Source of the DNA: Gigantopelta aegis
Taxonomy: Eukaryota > Mollusca > Gastropoda > Neomphalida > Peltospiridae
NCBI RefSeq assembly: GCF_016097555.1
Contig: NC_054712.1
Location: forward strand, 36,554,806-36,618,805
Direction: 5' to 3'
Length of the DNA stretch: 64,000 nucleotides
Shown: one piece after another, positions 1 to 13,100 of the stretch
Layout: each line of letters begins with the position of its first letter
How positions within the stretch are numbered: the stretch's first letter is position 1
Notes under the pieces: model-generated
The model's input: only the letters and a program-made list of their open reading frames with translations
Database searches by the model: none
What the model was told of the DNA's origin: nothing
Position numbers and translations under genes: made by a program

Positions 1-55
1 TTTGTTATACCATTAAATACATGTAGGTCAGTGGTCTGTGACAATATGCCTTTAA
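1..55. mobile_element. End of a TTAA-flanked MITE, cut by the window edge
   Basis: GTCTGTGACAATATGCCT followed by TTAA repeats the right end of the complete element at 27700-28043. Confidence 0.7.
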
Positions 56-332
56 TTAAACTGATGTCACTAAAACAGTTTAAACGTATTTGTGAATGCA
101 AACGGTTTTTCCTACATCACAAGCTCTGGGAATCCAGGGAGGACCTGCAAACAACTGCCCAATTCATCACTCAGATCGGAATATCTGTATGAGACAATTT
201 TTACAAATTTGAACAAAGAAGTTAAACCAATATACGGTGGAGGTGGCAGTGATGTCAGTCGGAATAAGCAGTAAGCATGTGAGCAACGTCCTAACAGACT
301 TTGTTTTGATGTCTTCTACAAAAAAAAGAGAA

Positions 333-595
333 AGAAATGTTTTATTTAACAACATACTCAACACATTTTATTTACGGTTATATGGTGTCAGACATATGGT
401 TAAGGACCACACAGATTTTGAGAGAAAACCCGCTGTCGCCACTTCATGGGCTACTCTTTCCGATTAGCAGCAAGGGATCTTTTATTTGTGCTTCCCACAG
501 GCAGGATAGCACAAACCATGGCATTTGTTGAACCAGTTATAGATCACTGGTCGGTGCAAGTGGTTTACACCTACCCATTGAGCATTGCTGAGATG
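333..595 (-). mobile_element. SINE group B, head missing
   Basis: Has the shared tail (TTTAAC..ACTCAACACATTTTAT) and core (CAAGGGATCTTTTATTTG), then the group B middle CACTGGTCGGTGCAAGTGG. It stops before the tRNA-like head. Confidence 0.85.
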
Positions 596-726
596 TCTTG
601 TACAAATGCGGATAACTACACTTCCGACTTATACTGGTATAGCTGTTAAAAGTCTGAATGCTCATCATTTCCAACCAAAAATGTTTGAACTAAACTAGTA
701 TAGTTAAACCAGTTTTTAAAAAAAAG

Positions 727-893
727 TTTGTTTTGTTTAACGACACCACTAGAGCACAATGATTTATGAATCATTGGCTATTGGATGTCAAATTAAACCA
801 GTTTAACGTATAAAAATGTAAAACACTGCTTTTTGACCGTCTGGATCGATCCCTGACCGACTGTGCATCAGGCAAGCGCTATGTCCCGCCCCA
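727..893 (-). mobile_element. SINE group C remnant with internal deletion
   Basis: The tail (CACCACTAGAGCACA, GGCTATTGGATGTCAAA) is joined directly to part of the tRNA-like head ending GCTATGTCCCGCCCC. The core is absent. Confidence 0.7.
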
Positions 894-1055
894 TGTTATA
901 ACAACCGATATCTCCTAAAAGATCATATTGTTCTACTTGTGTGGTCGTCTTTAACAAACTGAAAATAAACCTTCAGCTGCTAAAATATATTGCAGCAGAT
1001 GACTGAAGAAAACTTTGATCATTTTGATACGTAATCGAACACCTCAGACTGATAG

Positions 1056-1299
1056 CAGGGCTTCAACGTAATGACAGCAATTGCTGCTGTTGCAATATAA
1101 ACTGCCCTTGGTCAGTGGCTTTGCCGATGGCAGTTTTTTTTGCTGCTGGACTATATTAATAAATTATAAATTATTGCTGTTGGTTGAAGGGATAATTTTC
1201 GCTTTTTATATTTGTTGCAAGTTACTGGCTTACAATTGCTGTTGGCAGACTCGAAATTGCCATCTGTAAAAACAATCAAATTCTTAATTTCGATCCCTG
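1056..1299. mobile_element. hAT-like MITE, copy 1
   Basis: Begins CAGGGCTTCAACGTAA and ends with the inverted TTAATTTCGATCCCTG. It shares a GCAATTGC-rich interior with the copy at 24436-24750. Confidence 0.55.
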
Positions 1300-1821
1300 T
1301 GAATGCTTTTCCCTACCCCTGAACTGCTCCAAATATCCTAACATCCATTGAAATGGCACAAATCTCCCACTGTGATGTGGTATCAGCTTCTATTTCTTTC
1401 ACTCTTATGGTAATGTATAAAAAGAATTTTTTTTGTTTGTATATTGACATCCAAAAGAAACTTTACATAAATAAAATTTGAATAATTTGATAAATATTGT
1501 TTCTAAACAAAAACAACCAATTTAGAAACCACCTTACAAACACTTTGCATGTATCACGAAGTGCATTATGACGTTTAGGTATTGAACTTCATGATACTTT
1601 CATATCCCATTGTACCGTTTGTTGTTTTTCTATAATACAATTTCAAGCCTTGTAAAGTTTCTTTTGAATGTTGGTATAGTATTTAAGCGATTATCACTTG
1701 ACAATATCGTTTGCATTGTTTCACAAAATACCTACCTGTACCCAAAATACCTGAGTTTGTTATAATTATTCAGCCATACAAAATAGTGTTTTTTCAGTTT
1801 AGTGCACATAAACACAACATA

Positions 1822-1823
<2 letters not shown>

Positions 1824-1852
<29 letters not shown>

Positions 1853-1853
1853 A
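1824..1853. repeat. (AAAT)n microsatellite
   Basis: About seven ATAA units in a row. Confidence 0.9.
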
Positions 1854-2174
1854 AGCAGAAGTGGTTCTGTTAAGACTCCACCCTACAGTTAGTCTAAGAC
1901 AATACAGTTATACATGTACACATCACATGGAATGGGTAAGCAATAAACCATTTTGAGATAATGACTATACATGTACTGTAAGCTATATTATGAAGTCCCC
2001 ATGGCGATTGTGTCAGAAAATAACATTCATGCCAGAGAATTAATACTGTGTCCACAGATCAAGCTAAAGCTATCTGTTGGAACAAATAATTTAATTGGTT
2101 CATGACCAAACATTATATATTGATAATCTGTTTATACATCATACGAGTTAATCTCTATTCCCCAATAAACACGA

Positions 2175-2440
2175 GGAAAGGAATGTTTAAAGATACCTAA
2201 GCATATTTTAACTACGGCTATTTGGCGTCTAATGAAGTTATTCCAAGAGAAAGGGGAAACCTGATGCTGCCACTTAAGTTATTCTTACCAATAATGCAGA
2301 AAGGGATCTTTTATATAGGCACAACAGTACATACCACAAACTTTGATATACCAATTGTTACTTATTAGTTGGGAAAAAAACAAAGTTCATAAAAGGTGAC
2401 CCATGGCACCTAATTCGAGACCTCTACCACCGAATAAAAT
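2175..2440 (-). mobile_element. SINE group A, strongly decayed
   Basis: GGCGTC, GAAACCTGATGCTGCCACTT and GGGATCTTTTATATAGGCAC match the group A tail and core with many substitutions. Confidence 0.65.
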
Positions 2441-2717
2441 GATGAAAACTGTATTATGTAATAATTTGTTTAATTAGATTAAAAAACATCAAAATCATTG
2501 CAAGATCTTGATGATTTTGAGAGTTGAGAGTTAGAGTGAATTTTGTATTTAAAAAACATAAATGCTTTTCGGCTGGGCCTAAAATCCAGTATATTTCTGA
2601 GATTTTCATCTCTGTATTTGTATCCAAGGGTGATAAGGTGTTAATTGAGTTTGTTCACAAGGACTATTATTTTCTGTCACGTCACCTAAAGGGCTCCATA
2701 GTGTACAAACAATTAGA

Positions 2718-2814
2718 GCCGAATTTACAAAGCCTGTTTTTCTTAAATGCAGGTGTTTAAGCATTGCAAATGTAATTATACATGTGACATATAAATAGGC
2801 TTTGTAAATTTGAC
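2718..2814. mobile_element. Short foldback MITE, copy 1
   Basis: Inverted ends GAATTTACAAAGCCT and AGGCTTTGTAAATTTG around TTAAGCATTGCAAATG. Related copy at 28557-28646. Confidence 0.55.
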
Positions 2815-3300
2815 CCATTGTGTTTATTAAATTAATCATATCTAAATAAATATCTTATTCAAGAAATATATGTAAGAGGACTACATAGTTCACCATGGAT
2901 ACTATTTCTGTAAACATTTGCTGGTAATATGTTATTAAAATTACTGTTCATCAAAATATCTAGGTGTATGTACCAAGGACCAGAGAATGAAATTCTTTCA
3001 CAATGAAACACTGTCAAGCCAGCTAAATACTGATAGTAAAAATAAAATAATATTCTTATCAACTGTCAAATACACAGTGTTATGTAGTTTCATCAAAATA
3101 ATCAATCTTTCTCATTAACCATTTTCTTCAGCTTTCAGAACATTAGTTACACTACAAAGCTACATATGAAATACTTTGAGGGATATTACAATCAGAAATT
3201 ATCTCAGACTTTATTTATAATTATCATCAATTAAGTCTTTTTAATTATGATCTAATTTCCATGTCTATTAAACTATTGTTTCAGTTAATACCACTGTTAC

Positions 3301-3671
3301 TAAAGTACTAATCAAAATTATACCCAGGTGATTTTCCAGTCTTATATATTAGTTATGAAAATCCCTGAAATAAAAACCTGACAGGTGAAATCACAAGTAC
3401 TAAGCTTAGCAGAGGGGTAGTCTCAGGTGTAATCAATATCAACCAGGGTGTTATAGTCTGTTTCAAATTACATATGTTTAGCAGTAAAATTGTAAATACA
3501 TCTCATATTTCTATCTATAACAGGTCATTTATGATCATTTTTTGTACCGGTTGTTTGCATACAGTAACAGGTCATGATAATACTGACACATTTCTATGGT
3601 TTTCATTCCAGGGATTTTCATAACTAATATACAAGACTGGAAAATCACATATAATTTTGGTTAGTACTTTA
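3301..3671. mobile_element. Foldback MITE with about 70-bp inverted ends
   Basis: TAAAGTACTAATCAAAATTA at the left returns inverted at the right (ending TAGTACTTTA). The arms include GATTTTCCAGTCTT and AGTTATGAAAATCCCTG with few mismatches. Confidence 0.75.
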
Positions 3672-4052
3672 GGTACTTTAAATACATCAATAATACTTTT
3701 TGCTGAATACTGACAACACGTCTTCTCTTATGCTGCAGTTAAGGTATCATAATGTGTATATAAAGAAATCGTTTTACAATGTAGTGCAGTCCATATACTT
3801 AAAAATATATTTATTTCTGTTAAGAAAATAATGTTTTATTTATAAATATTTCAAAATTGAAATAAATTAAAAGGAAAATATGACAAATATCAGGCGCCGA
3901 TATCAATAAAGCCAGTCATCACAGGGCATTTCATATTAAGAAGCGATAGTCCACCAGAAGAATTGCTTTATAAAGTCTCAGTCGGTAATAACCAAATCAA
4001 ATGCTTGCATGAAAGCATTACAATGGTTCTACTATGTACTGCGTTCGTGTTT

Positions 4053-4153
4053 TCATGAAGTTGCTGGCTCCAAGTCCTCAACTATCCTTGTAATGAAATC
4101 TTGTTCCTCTTTCTCCAGTGAAGAAATCTCCTTCAAGAATATTGCACTGGCAT
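4053..4153 (-). CDS. Solenoid gene exon 27 (stop codon)
   Basis: The acceptor is CTTTACAG. It codes a split Asp, then ASAIFLKEISSLEKEEQDFI and a short end closing with ATS and TGA. It is a charged amphipathic helix. Confidence 0.85.
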
Positions 4154-7100
4154 CTGTAAAGAAAAAAAATCCCCAAACCCAATAATTTATTAACAGGTTC
4201 ACTGCAGCACAACACATCTCCCATCCCATACCAGTTACTTCAACTGGATTCCAGACTTTATTTTTTAGGGTGTGTGACCAGGAACATTTTATTCAGTATC
4301 GTCTTCCGATTCCCTAAGTGTCAGGAGATTGCGACAAAATTCTGTAATGTTATTTTCTAGTTTCTAATCAATTTTCAAACTGATAGCAAATGTTGCTAGG
4401 ATCAAAGTTTTTAAAAACAAAATGTCCCCCGTGTGACATGTGTGAATGCACCTCTATGCACCCCTAAATTAAATTGAAAGAGTGCGAAATATCAAACAAA
4501 CCTCACTTTTCCTTCTGATTATTCTGAAAAGTGTGATTTTTTCTTTCTATAGGAAAGTACACAATATACAGGATTACTTGCCAGAAGCAGCCCATATAGT
4601 AGCAGGAGGTTTCTTCTCGACCAAATGTTGAATATTTTTAATATGCTCGATTATCAAATAGCCTTAACATGTGCCGAGGTTTTATTAAATAAATATTCTA
4701 TTTCTTACCTTTCCCAAAGATGTTTTTCATCTGTGTTAAGAAATTGCTGAATATGTTCGTCAGAGCACAGTCATCCTGAAATTAATCAAATAGCTGAATT
4801 AAAGTATTTAAGTTTTTATAAAACAACAAAGTAAATATTTGTCCATAATAAAAAAAACACACCCTCAAATAGAGCAAAGCACATAACATTGAAAAAATCT
4901 ACCACACCACTAGAGCACATTGATTTATTAATCATCGGCTATTGGATGTCAAAAGTATGGTAATTTTGACAGTCATAGAGGAAACCTGCTACATTTTTCC
5001 ATTAGTAGGGTTCTTTTATATGCACCATCCCACAGACAGGATAGCACATACCATGGCCTTTAATATACAAGTTGTGGTGCAATAAGCTAATGGGCCCACC
5101 AGCGGGGATCGATCCTTGGTCCATGTAAATGATGTCCTAAATTTTGTTTGGTAAAAAAAATAGGTTACGCAAAATAGCGATGCGTTTAAAGAAACTATTG
5201 TTCTGGACATTTTAAAAGGCCTCGATATGTCTACTCACTGTGAAAATTATCGTAGTTCACTATTTTCCACACACACACTCCTCCCCCTCCCCTTCAATTT
5301 TAAGTTGTTGTTTTTTGGGGGGTGGGGGGAGGGGGTGATAGGAATAGGAATGATGTAAAGTTATATAATTTGTGAAAAACAACCCCAACAAAACTGCTTT
5401 CTTTTCTACATGAAATAAGAGTGATGTGTAACTATATAAAATGAAACTCCCACTCTTCAAGAGTGGTAAAGCACTCGCTTGATACGTGGTCGGATTGGGA
5501 TCGATCCCCGTCAGTGGGCCCATTGGGCTATTTCTCGCTCCAGCCAGTGCACCATGACTGGTACATCAAAGGCCGTGGTATGTGCTATCCTGTCTATGGG
5601 ATGGTGCATATAAAAGATCCCTTGCTGCTAATCGAAAAAGAGTAACCCATGAAGTGGTGACAGCGGGTTTCCTCTCTCAATATCTGTGTGGTCCTTAACC
5701 ATATATCTGACGCCATATAACCGTAAATAAAATGTGTTGAGTGCGTCATTAAATAAACCATTTCCTTCTTCCTTCCCACTCCTCAAAACTGCTTTCTTTT
5801 CAGATTATTCTGAAATTTATACACATTAATCTTATAACCATGACTCTGGACGTATCCCGTTGTAGACGTATACCTCATCCTCATCACTCCAGCTGTCCCA
5901 GTCAGAATCATTGTCGATGTGTCCGTCCTCTACGCTGTGACTGTCGTCTTCACTGCGTATGCTCCCAGCGTGAGACTTCATCAAGCTGAAACTGCCACTG
6001 TTACAGCTCACGTTCAGGGCCAGACACTCGGAGTACATCGACGCCAAGTCCTCGTCTGTGACACAAAATACACATTACAAAACCTGCTATAAGACGTTCA
6101 TGACCTCACCCAATTCCGTTTGTTTTGTTTAACAACACTTCTAGTCTAAGAGCACATTGATTTATTCATCACAGACTATATCAACACATTTCATAGCTAA
6201 TACCTGAACAAAAATAAATCTGCAGCTAGAGAGACAATCAGATAGCCATCCACATAGTTCATCATCTTTTTTTTATTCGGCTGTTTAAAAACATATTCTG
6301 CACCTTAAGAGCATTACTTTATTTTAATGTTAAGTTTGTAATTTATTGATTAACTACACCAATAAAGAACACTGACTGATTAATCATCAGTAATTGGATC
6401 TCAAACATTTGGTACTTCTGATAGAGGCTGGTTCAATCTTACCTTGAATGTAACCCCCCCCCCCCCTCCCTCCCTACCAAAACACCAGGAATATAAAGAA
6501 ACAATCCCATAATCTATCAAATTTAACAACATTCTCATGCTATCTTAATTTATTTCTGTGCTTATAGGCACTAAAAGATCAGGTATGCTGTCCTGGCTCC
6601 GTATTCATAAACGTACTTAAGCCAATGTATGATGCCTAAATACATACTTAAAGTACACAGATAAGTATCACACAATGACTTAAGTATGTTTATGAATATG
6701 GAGCCCGGGGCCTAATTCACTAAACTGTCGCAACTTAACGATCTCGCAGTGCAATGCTAAAAGACTAGCTAAGATGATGCTTGTCTAGCAGAGCCGAAGA
6801 GAGCTTTGTGAATTAGGCCCCTGAGCACACATTTCAATTACTTGAACTGTCTTTTCACGAAAGGAATTGATAATAATTGTGAGAAGTCAAAGTAGAAACT
6901 TCACTATATAATTTTAATTCATACAAAATTATAAACAAATAAACATACATTCGTTAAACATAATCATTAAGCAATAATTTAAAATCATAAAGGATCATAA
7001 ACTCTCCCAAAGGTGATGGAATGCTTGGCTCAAACTAGCCGATGGGTTGAACAAATGATGGTGCCCCAACGGTGTTCGACCCAACGAGATTCCAATGTAC

Positions 7101-10100
7101 ATCTGTTTACCAGTGATGTATAAATGTATAATACCTGGACAGTTATGGTCCTCCTCGTCTGGTTCTGACCAGTGTCCATCCACCTGGCTCATGGAGAAGT
7201 CACGCCACAACAGACCGATGTCGGCATCCTGCTCAGGTCTCGGGGACAGATCACAACTCGGCAGTCGCTCTCGCTGTATTATAGACACATTTTAACTCTG
7301 CAGCTAAAGATACAATCAAATAACCATCCACACAGTTCCTCATCCTTTTTTCATTCGGCTGTTTAAACACATATTTTGCACCTATAACAGGATTACTTTT
7401 AGTTTAATGTTAAGTTTATAATATTGTTTAATTACACCACTAAGGACATTGATTTAATAATCATCTGTAATTGGATTACAAACATTTTATAATTCTGACA
7501 AATAGACTTAGAGGAAACTAGGTACAATTGTCCATTAGCACCAAGGAATATTTTATATGTACTTCCCGACAGACAAGACATCACCAGGAAACATTTTGTT
7601 CAGTATCGCGTCGCAATTCACTATGCAAATTTCAGAGATCGCTACACAATTTTAAAACATTAAACAGCAGTTGCTAATCAAATTTTATTTGTCTAGAAAT
7701 ATCGCTAATCACGATTTAAAAAACAAAATGTTCTCTGATCACATACATGTACCACAGCCTTTGATATACCAGTCATGTACTTTTGTTTTAAATAGGATAC
7801 TACATAGTATATTTAGTTATAAAATGCACACAGGGGTGCTAAATTATGATAGCCCCACTCCCATGGCTAGTGATATTCAATGTTGGGCTAGTAAATAACT
7901 AATATTACCATGCCCAACGGCTAGTGAAAACAAAAGTTGTCAAATGCTGCATTTTAATCTATTTTTTAAATATGAATATCCTGTAACCCACTCTCACCCC
8001 CACCCCCACCCAGTCTTAGTATTTTAAAGCTCCATCTCCCTCTTTAGGTGACATAGCCGATTATTACTATTAATTAGTAAAATTGTATTTACTTGAAGTT
8101 AAGTAGGGCTAGTGGATTTTTAATCGTGGCTAGTAAATTTCTTAAATTACTGATCCCATGGCTAGTGGATTTTTAATCATGGCTAGTAAATTTCTTAAAT
8201 TACTGATCCCCTGGCTAGTGAATTTTTAATCGTGGCTAGTAAATTTCTTAAATTACTGATCCCCTGGCTAGTGGATTCTATAAACATTCCAGAAGCCCTG
8301 TCAAACTACCCTCAACTCAATCCAAAAGCAACACAAAGAAACCCAACAACCCCACAACAACCAAACACAGAACAACATACTCACGGAGTTATTAAAGAAA
8401 CCCAACAACCCCACAACAACCAAACACAGAACAACATACTCACTGAGTTATTAAAGTAAAGAAAAAAGTAATAAGAACTAAATAATTTAATTTTTGGGAC
8501 AATCAAATATAGAAACAGTTCTTTGCCTAATCAGCAATTACTCAAACTCGATGAATCTAGTTTAGACAGCAGGGATGAAATGTCATTGGACTAAAAATAT
8601 CTGCACAATTTTGCAGGTCATTAAAAGTAGTGGACTGTTGACCTCTGACTGTGACCTTTTCATCAAGAAAAAGGAGTAGTTTTAAATAAGGAATTAACAT
8701 GAAATCTTGAGGATTTTAATGATAGTGCAGCTGTTTTTGTCACTTACATTTATTGCATGTACAGACCTCGACATGAAAACAATTGAGAGGAGTAATTTAT
8801 TGCGACCTTAACTTAGATTATTACTATATTTGTACCATATAAATTCACAATCTTAGGGGAGCAAGAGTGCATCTAATAAGATATAAAACTAATACATAGA
8901 GGATTCATCACAAGTATTTTTTAATATGGAAAATATCAACCGAGTCTATGTTTATCGGTATTTGTCGAGGCTCTGCTGAGACAAATACCGATTAACTAGA
9001 CGAGCTTGATATTTTACATATTAAAACACACGAGTAGCAAATTCTATTTATCCTATAACACATCTAAAATAACATTTTCATTAATTTTGAGTAAATCACA
9101 GTAATAAAGTAGCCGTCATCGGTAATGTGACATCATCAATGATTGGCACAAATTAGTTTGACGTCACACATTTTAACTAAATCTTTGAAAACGTTATGCT
9201 CAGGTGTACAGGTCTTGTTGGCTTGTAAGCAAATGACCCATCCACAGCAACACATAGCCTAGAGATCTTGCAAATTTGCATACCATTATTAACCGTGTTA
9301 ACGCACTAAATTATCACATGGGTTTATGACATGGATATGATGGGTAAGTTATAGGATAAAGAGTAAAATCGTACTTCTCCCATCCTGGCGCACACACTCT
9401 TGAATATAATTCTCAAATGTCTTGACGGGTTGATTGGTCGACACATGACTAAGTAAACATTCAGGATCTTCTGAAGAAGCTGACTGTCAAAACTCTACAA
9501 ACAAGAACATAAATAATTACAAAATTTAATAGAACTATAATAAAGTAATTGGTGGCGCTTATGTTGTAATAATGTGAAATTATTTAGCAGATATTACTTT
9601 CCTAAGTTTGTCTTTCTTTCCTTTGATTTATAAATCATTGGCTATTGTACATTGTATGTCAAACAACTGGTAATTTTGACATATTGTTTTACAGAGAGAG
9701 AATTTTTTTTTTTTTTTCATTAGTAGCAAGGGATCTTTTGTATGCACCATCCCACAGACATGACAACACATACCACAGACTTTGATATACCGGTTTAGAG
9801 AGGTTCTGTATTGATATTTAAAAAGGGACTGAAAAACATCCAGTTTTGAGGGGTTTCACTTTAGTTACACACATTATGATCACCGGAACTTTATTTACAT
9901 ATTCCAAATATTTGTGGATTCAAAACATTTTCTCGACTAATTTTTTTTAAACTTGATGGATAGCACATCAGCATTGAAATATACTATCTCATTGTAACAT
10001 GGTTCATACAACCACTCACCACTAAAATTCAAGGCCTTTTAAAGGCTTTTTCCAGTCAGCAAAAACCTTTTTCAAGACTCCTACACGTTACATGTACATG

Positions 10101-13100
10101 TTGTTGTAAAAATATATTGCCGCCATTTGCATACATACTTTCGGCATGTTACGGCACGGAAATTACCGACTGTCAAAGGGAAATAACTCTTTATTTCATA
10201 CCGTGCAAAACAATTTCGTCATCGATTTTAACATAATTTTCAATAGCTAAAAACTGTTTATTTGTGGATTATTATTTTTAAATATATCAAATAATATTAA
10301 TAGTAAGTTTATTAAAATATATAATTCACTACATATGATTATCTGCTAAATTCAAGGGCTTTTCAAGGCCAAACTACAATAGTCAAGGCCTTTTCAAGAC
10401 AATTTTCAGTTTCAAGACCTTTTTAAGACTGCACCTCAAATTCAAGGCCTTTTCAAGCCTGTGCGAACCGTGTGTAAAACTAGTTGGTTTAAAATTCATT
10501 TGGAATGGCAGTATGGAGAAAACTTGAGATGTTTTGTCTTTCAAGAATACAAAATAGTAACCGGCGACTGTTGACCGGCACAAGGGACAATTAAAATGTT
10601 GGAAACTACAGTTCAAGTGTGTTGGGCAAGGTAACTCACCAGTAATGCAAATATACATTAATATAACTGACGTAACCAGACAATTGGTTACCTAGGTAAA
10701 AATCAAGTGAACCAAGTTCCGGTTACATAAAAGTTTGAAATACTGTCCCCTGGAATTCAACATTTGTTATCCAGTTTTTATTTGTTTTGGAAATGATTTG
10801 GCACATTACTTTGCTAATCATAATTAACTATCATTACTAAACTGCAGAAATGGGTCGGTCAGGTTGGGAAATGACAAAAGTGAAAATGATACTTAAAAAT
10901 CTACTCATATTTGTTGGATATTGAAAGGTAGGAGGTTTTAATAAAAACAACAAAGGACAGAGTCAGTTTTCAGACTGTGCTGAAGTCTGAAATAAGGTAT
11001 TTGTATGTTAATATGAAGTATACAATTATCTATTTAATACCTTCATGGCAATAACAGCTGCCAGTTCTTTCAGTGTGAAGAAAATGGCCTGGAGACAGGA
11101 GTGTCTTTCTTCTCCAGGTGCGAGTTTCAGGACCTGATCCACAACAAAATGAGCCTCCATACTCAGACTGTAAGTAAACATTACAACGCCACGTTCATGT
11201 GATGGCTTTCATAATCTTCCCGGTTTCTCCACAAGCCTTATCAGAACAATAAATAAATAATTTAATGATTTTAAATTTAAAATTTCCCATTGGACATCAC
11301 ACACCAAGAGATCTAGATTGTTGGCCACCATGGGCAGACAGTGTGTCGTAGTCAACATTAAAGTGCAATTAATTAAATTTCTGTAATATTCATTACAATT
11401 TGAAGCCACCTGATTGGTCCCTCTCGAAGGAAGGAAATGTTTGATTTAACGACGCACTCAACACATTTTATTGACGATTATATGGTTAAGTACCACACAG
11501 ATATCGAGAATGGAAACCCGTTGTTGCCACTTCATGGGCTACTCTTTTCGACTAACAGTAAAGGATCTGTTATATGTACCATCCCACAGACTGCATAGCA
11601 CATACCACAGCCTTTGTTACATCAGTTGTGGAGCACTGGCTGGAACGAGAAATAGCCCAATGGGCCCACCGACGAGAATCGATCCTAAATCCTAGACCTC
11701 CCCGGTCACTCTCGATGAATGTAAAATGAACGTCATCAGGGAATGTCATATCTGATGACATCACTTTATATTGATACTTTGTCTTATTGAGTGCTATTGT
11801 TTAAGAAAAAAAAAATCAAAAATCAAAATAGTGTTATTATCAGTACGTTTTAAATTTAATTATAAGGATTGTCCGTTATTTCGTTCATCAAGGTATGAAC
11901 AAAAAACCCCAATCTACAAACAATTTGTGGATGATTTGTTTTGTTCATATCCCGATGTACATAAAAGAAATAACAGACAATCATGAATTAAAGTAAAATT
12001 TTAATCCTTAAAAGAGCTTTTTTTTAGCCATAAACAAAATCAGGAACGTCTCTTTAAAATAAATGTTTTTCATGAAGAAAGAAAGAAATGTTTGATTTAA
12101 TGACGCATTCAACACATTTTATTTACAGTTATATGGCATCAGACATATGGTTACGGACAACACAGATATGGAGAGAGGAAACCTGCTGTCGCCACTTCAT
12201 GGGCTACTCTTTTCGATTAGCAGCAAGTGATCTTTTATATGCACTGTCCCACAGACAGGGTAGTACATACCACAGCCTTTGATATACTAGTTGTGGTGCA
12301 CTGGCTGGAACTAGAGTTTTTCATGATGATGAGTACTTGAAAACTGAGTACTTAAAATCTTCCAGATGGGTGGCTTACCTCCGGAGTAGTGATTTACAAA
12401 CACAGACATCAGCTACGAAGAGGCCAACGTTGTGAGCCAACATCGGCAGACAGAGTGCGGTGTTCGACACAGGATGGAGACGGAGAAACGCCTGCAGGCT
12501 CCCAAGCATCTTCTTCATAAAAATCTTTTCTACCTGGAATCGTAAAATGACAATACTTTTTAACATGCTACAATTAAATGTTTATTAATATTTACCCCTT
12601 TTATGTTTTCCACATCATAAATTATGGTGAGTTTTTAAAACAATTATTATAAGTAGTGATAAATAGTACATCTTGTAATTTCTTTTAGCAATAAAATTTT
12701 GCAAGAGGAATTATACTGTATGAAAATTAATCTCTTATAACCTCTGGACTCCTTGAAAATCTTACTTAACTGATCTGATATATTAACTTTTAGACTACTG
12801 GATTAATTTTTAACAAAAACCACGTTGAGTGGGTACAAGTTTATAATTTTTACTCACATATATTCACATAAATGTTTTATAAATACATGAAATAAAGTTC
12901 ATATATAAATCGGTAAGTATTATTTTCGTGTCTTTTTTGTAATTTTTATTATTTTTAGATCGGCTAATGGTGATTAAAATTAGGCAAAAAATGGAAAAAG
13001 TTGCGTTTACTTACGGGCATTTGTGGCCAGCTGTCCAGTATTTATGTCCATTATTCCCGATAACAGTGGTTTTCTGACCAGAATTTTTTTAAAAGCCCGA

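Larger units (their letters stand above)
1300..4052. other. Downstream flank of the solenoid gene
   Basis: Apart from the repeats listed (1824, 2175, 2718, 3301), this holds only AT-rich sequence. The last few hundred bases before 4052 are probably the gene's 3' UTR; AATAAA on the minus strand lies near 3836. Confidence 0.5.

Noticed and set aside
2524..2839. Overlapping ORFs on both strands
   Set aside because: No codon bias, splice sites or known motif; they overlap a foldback element.
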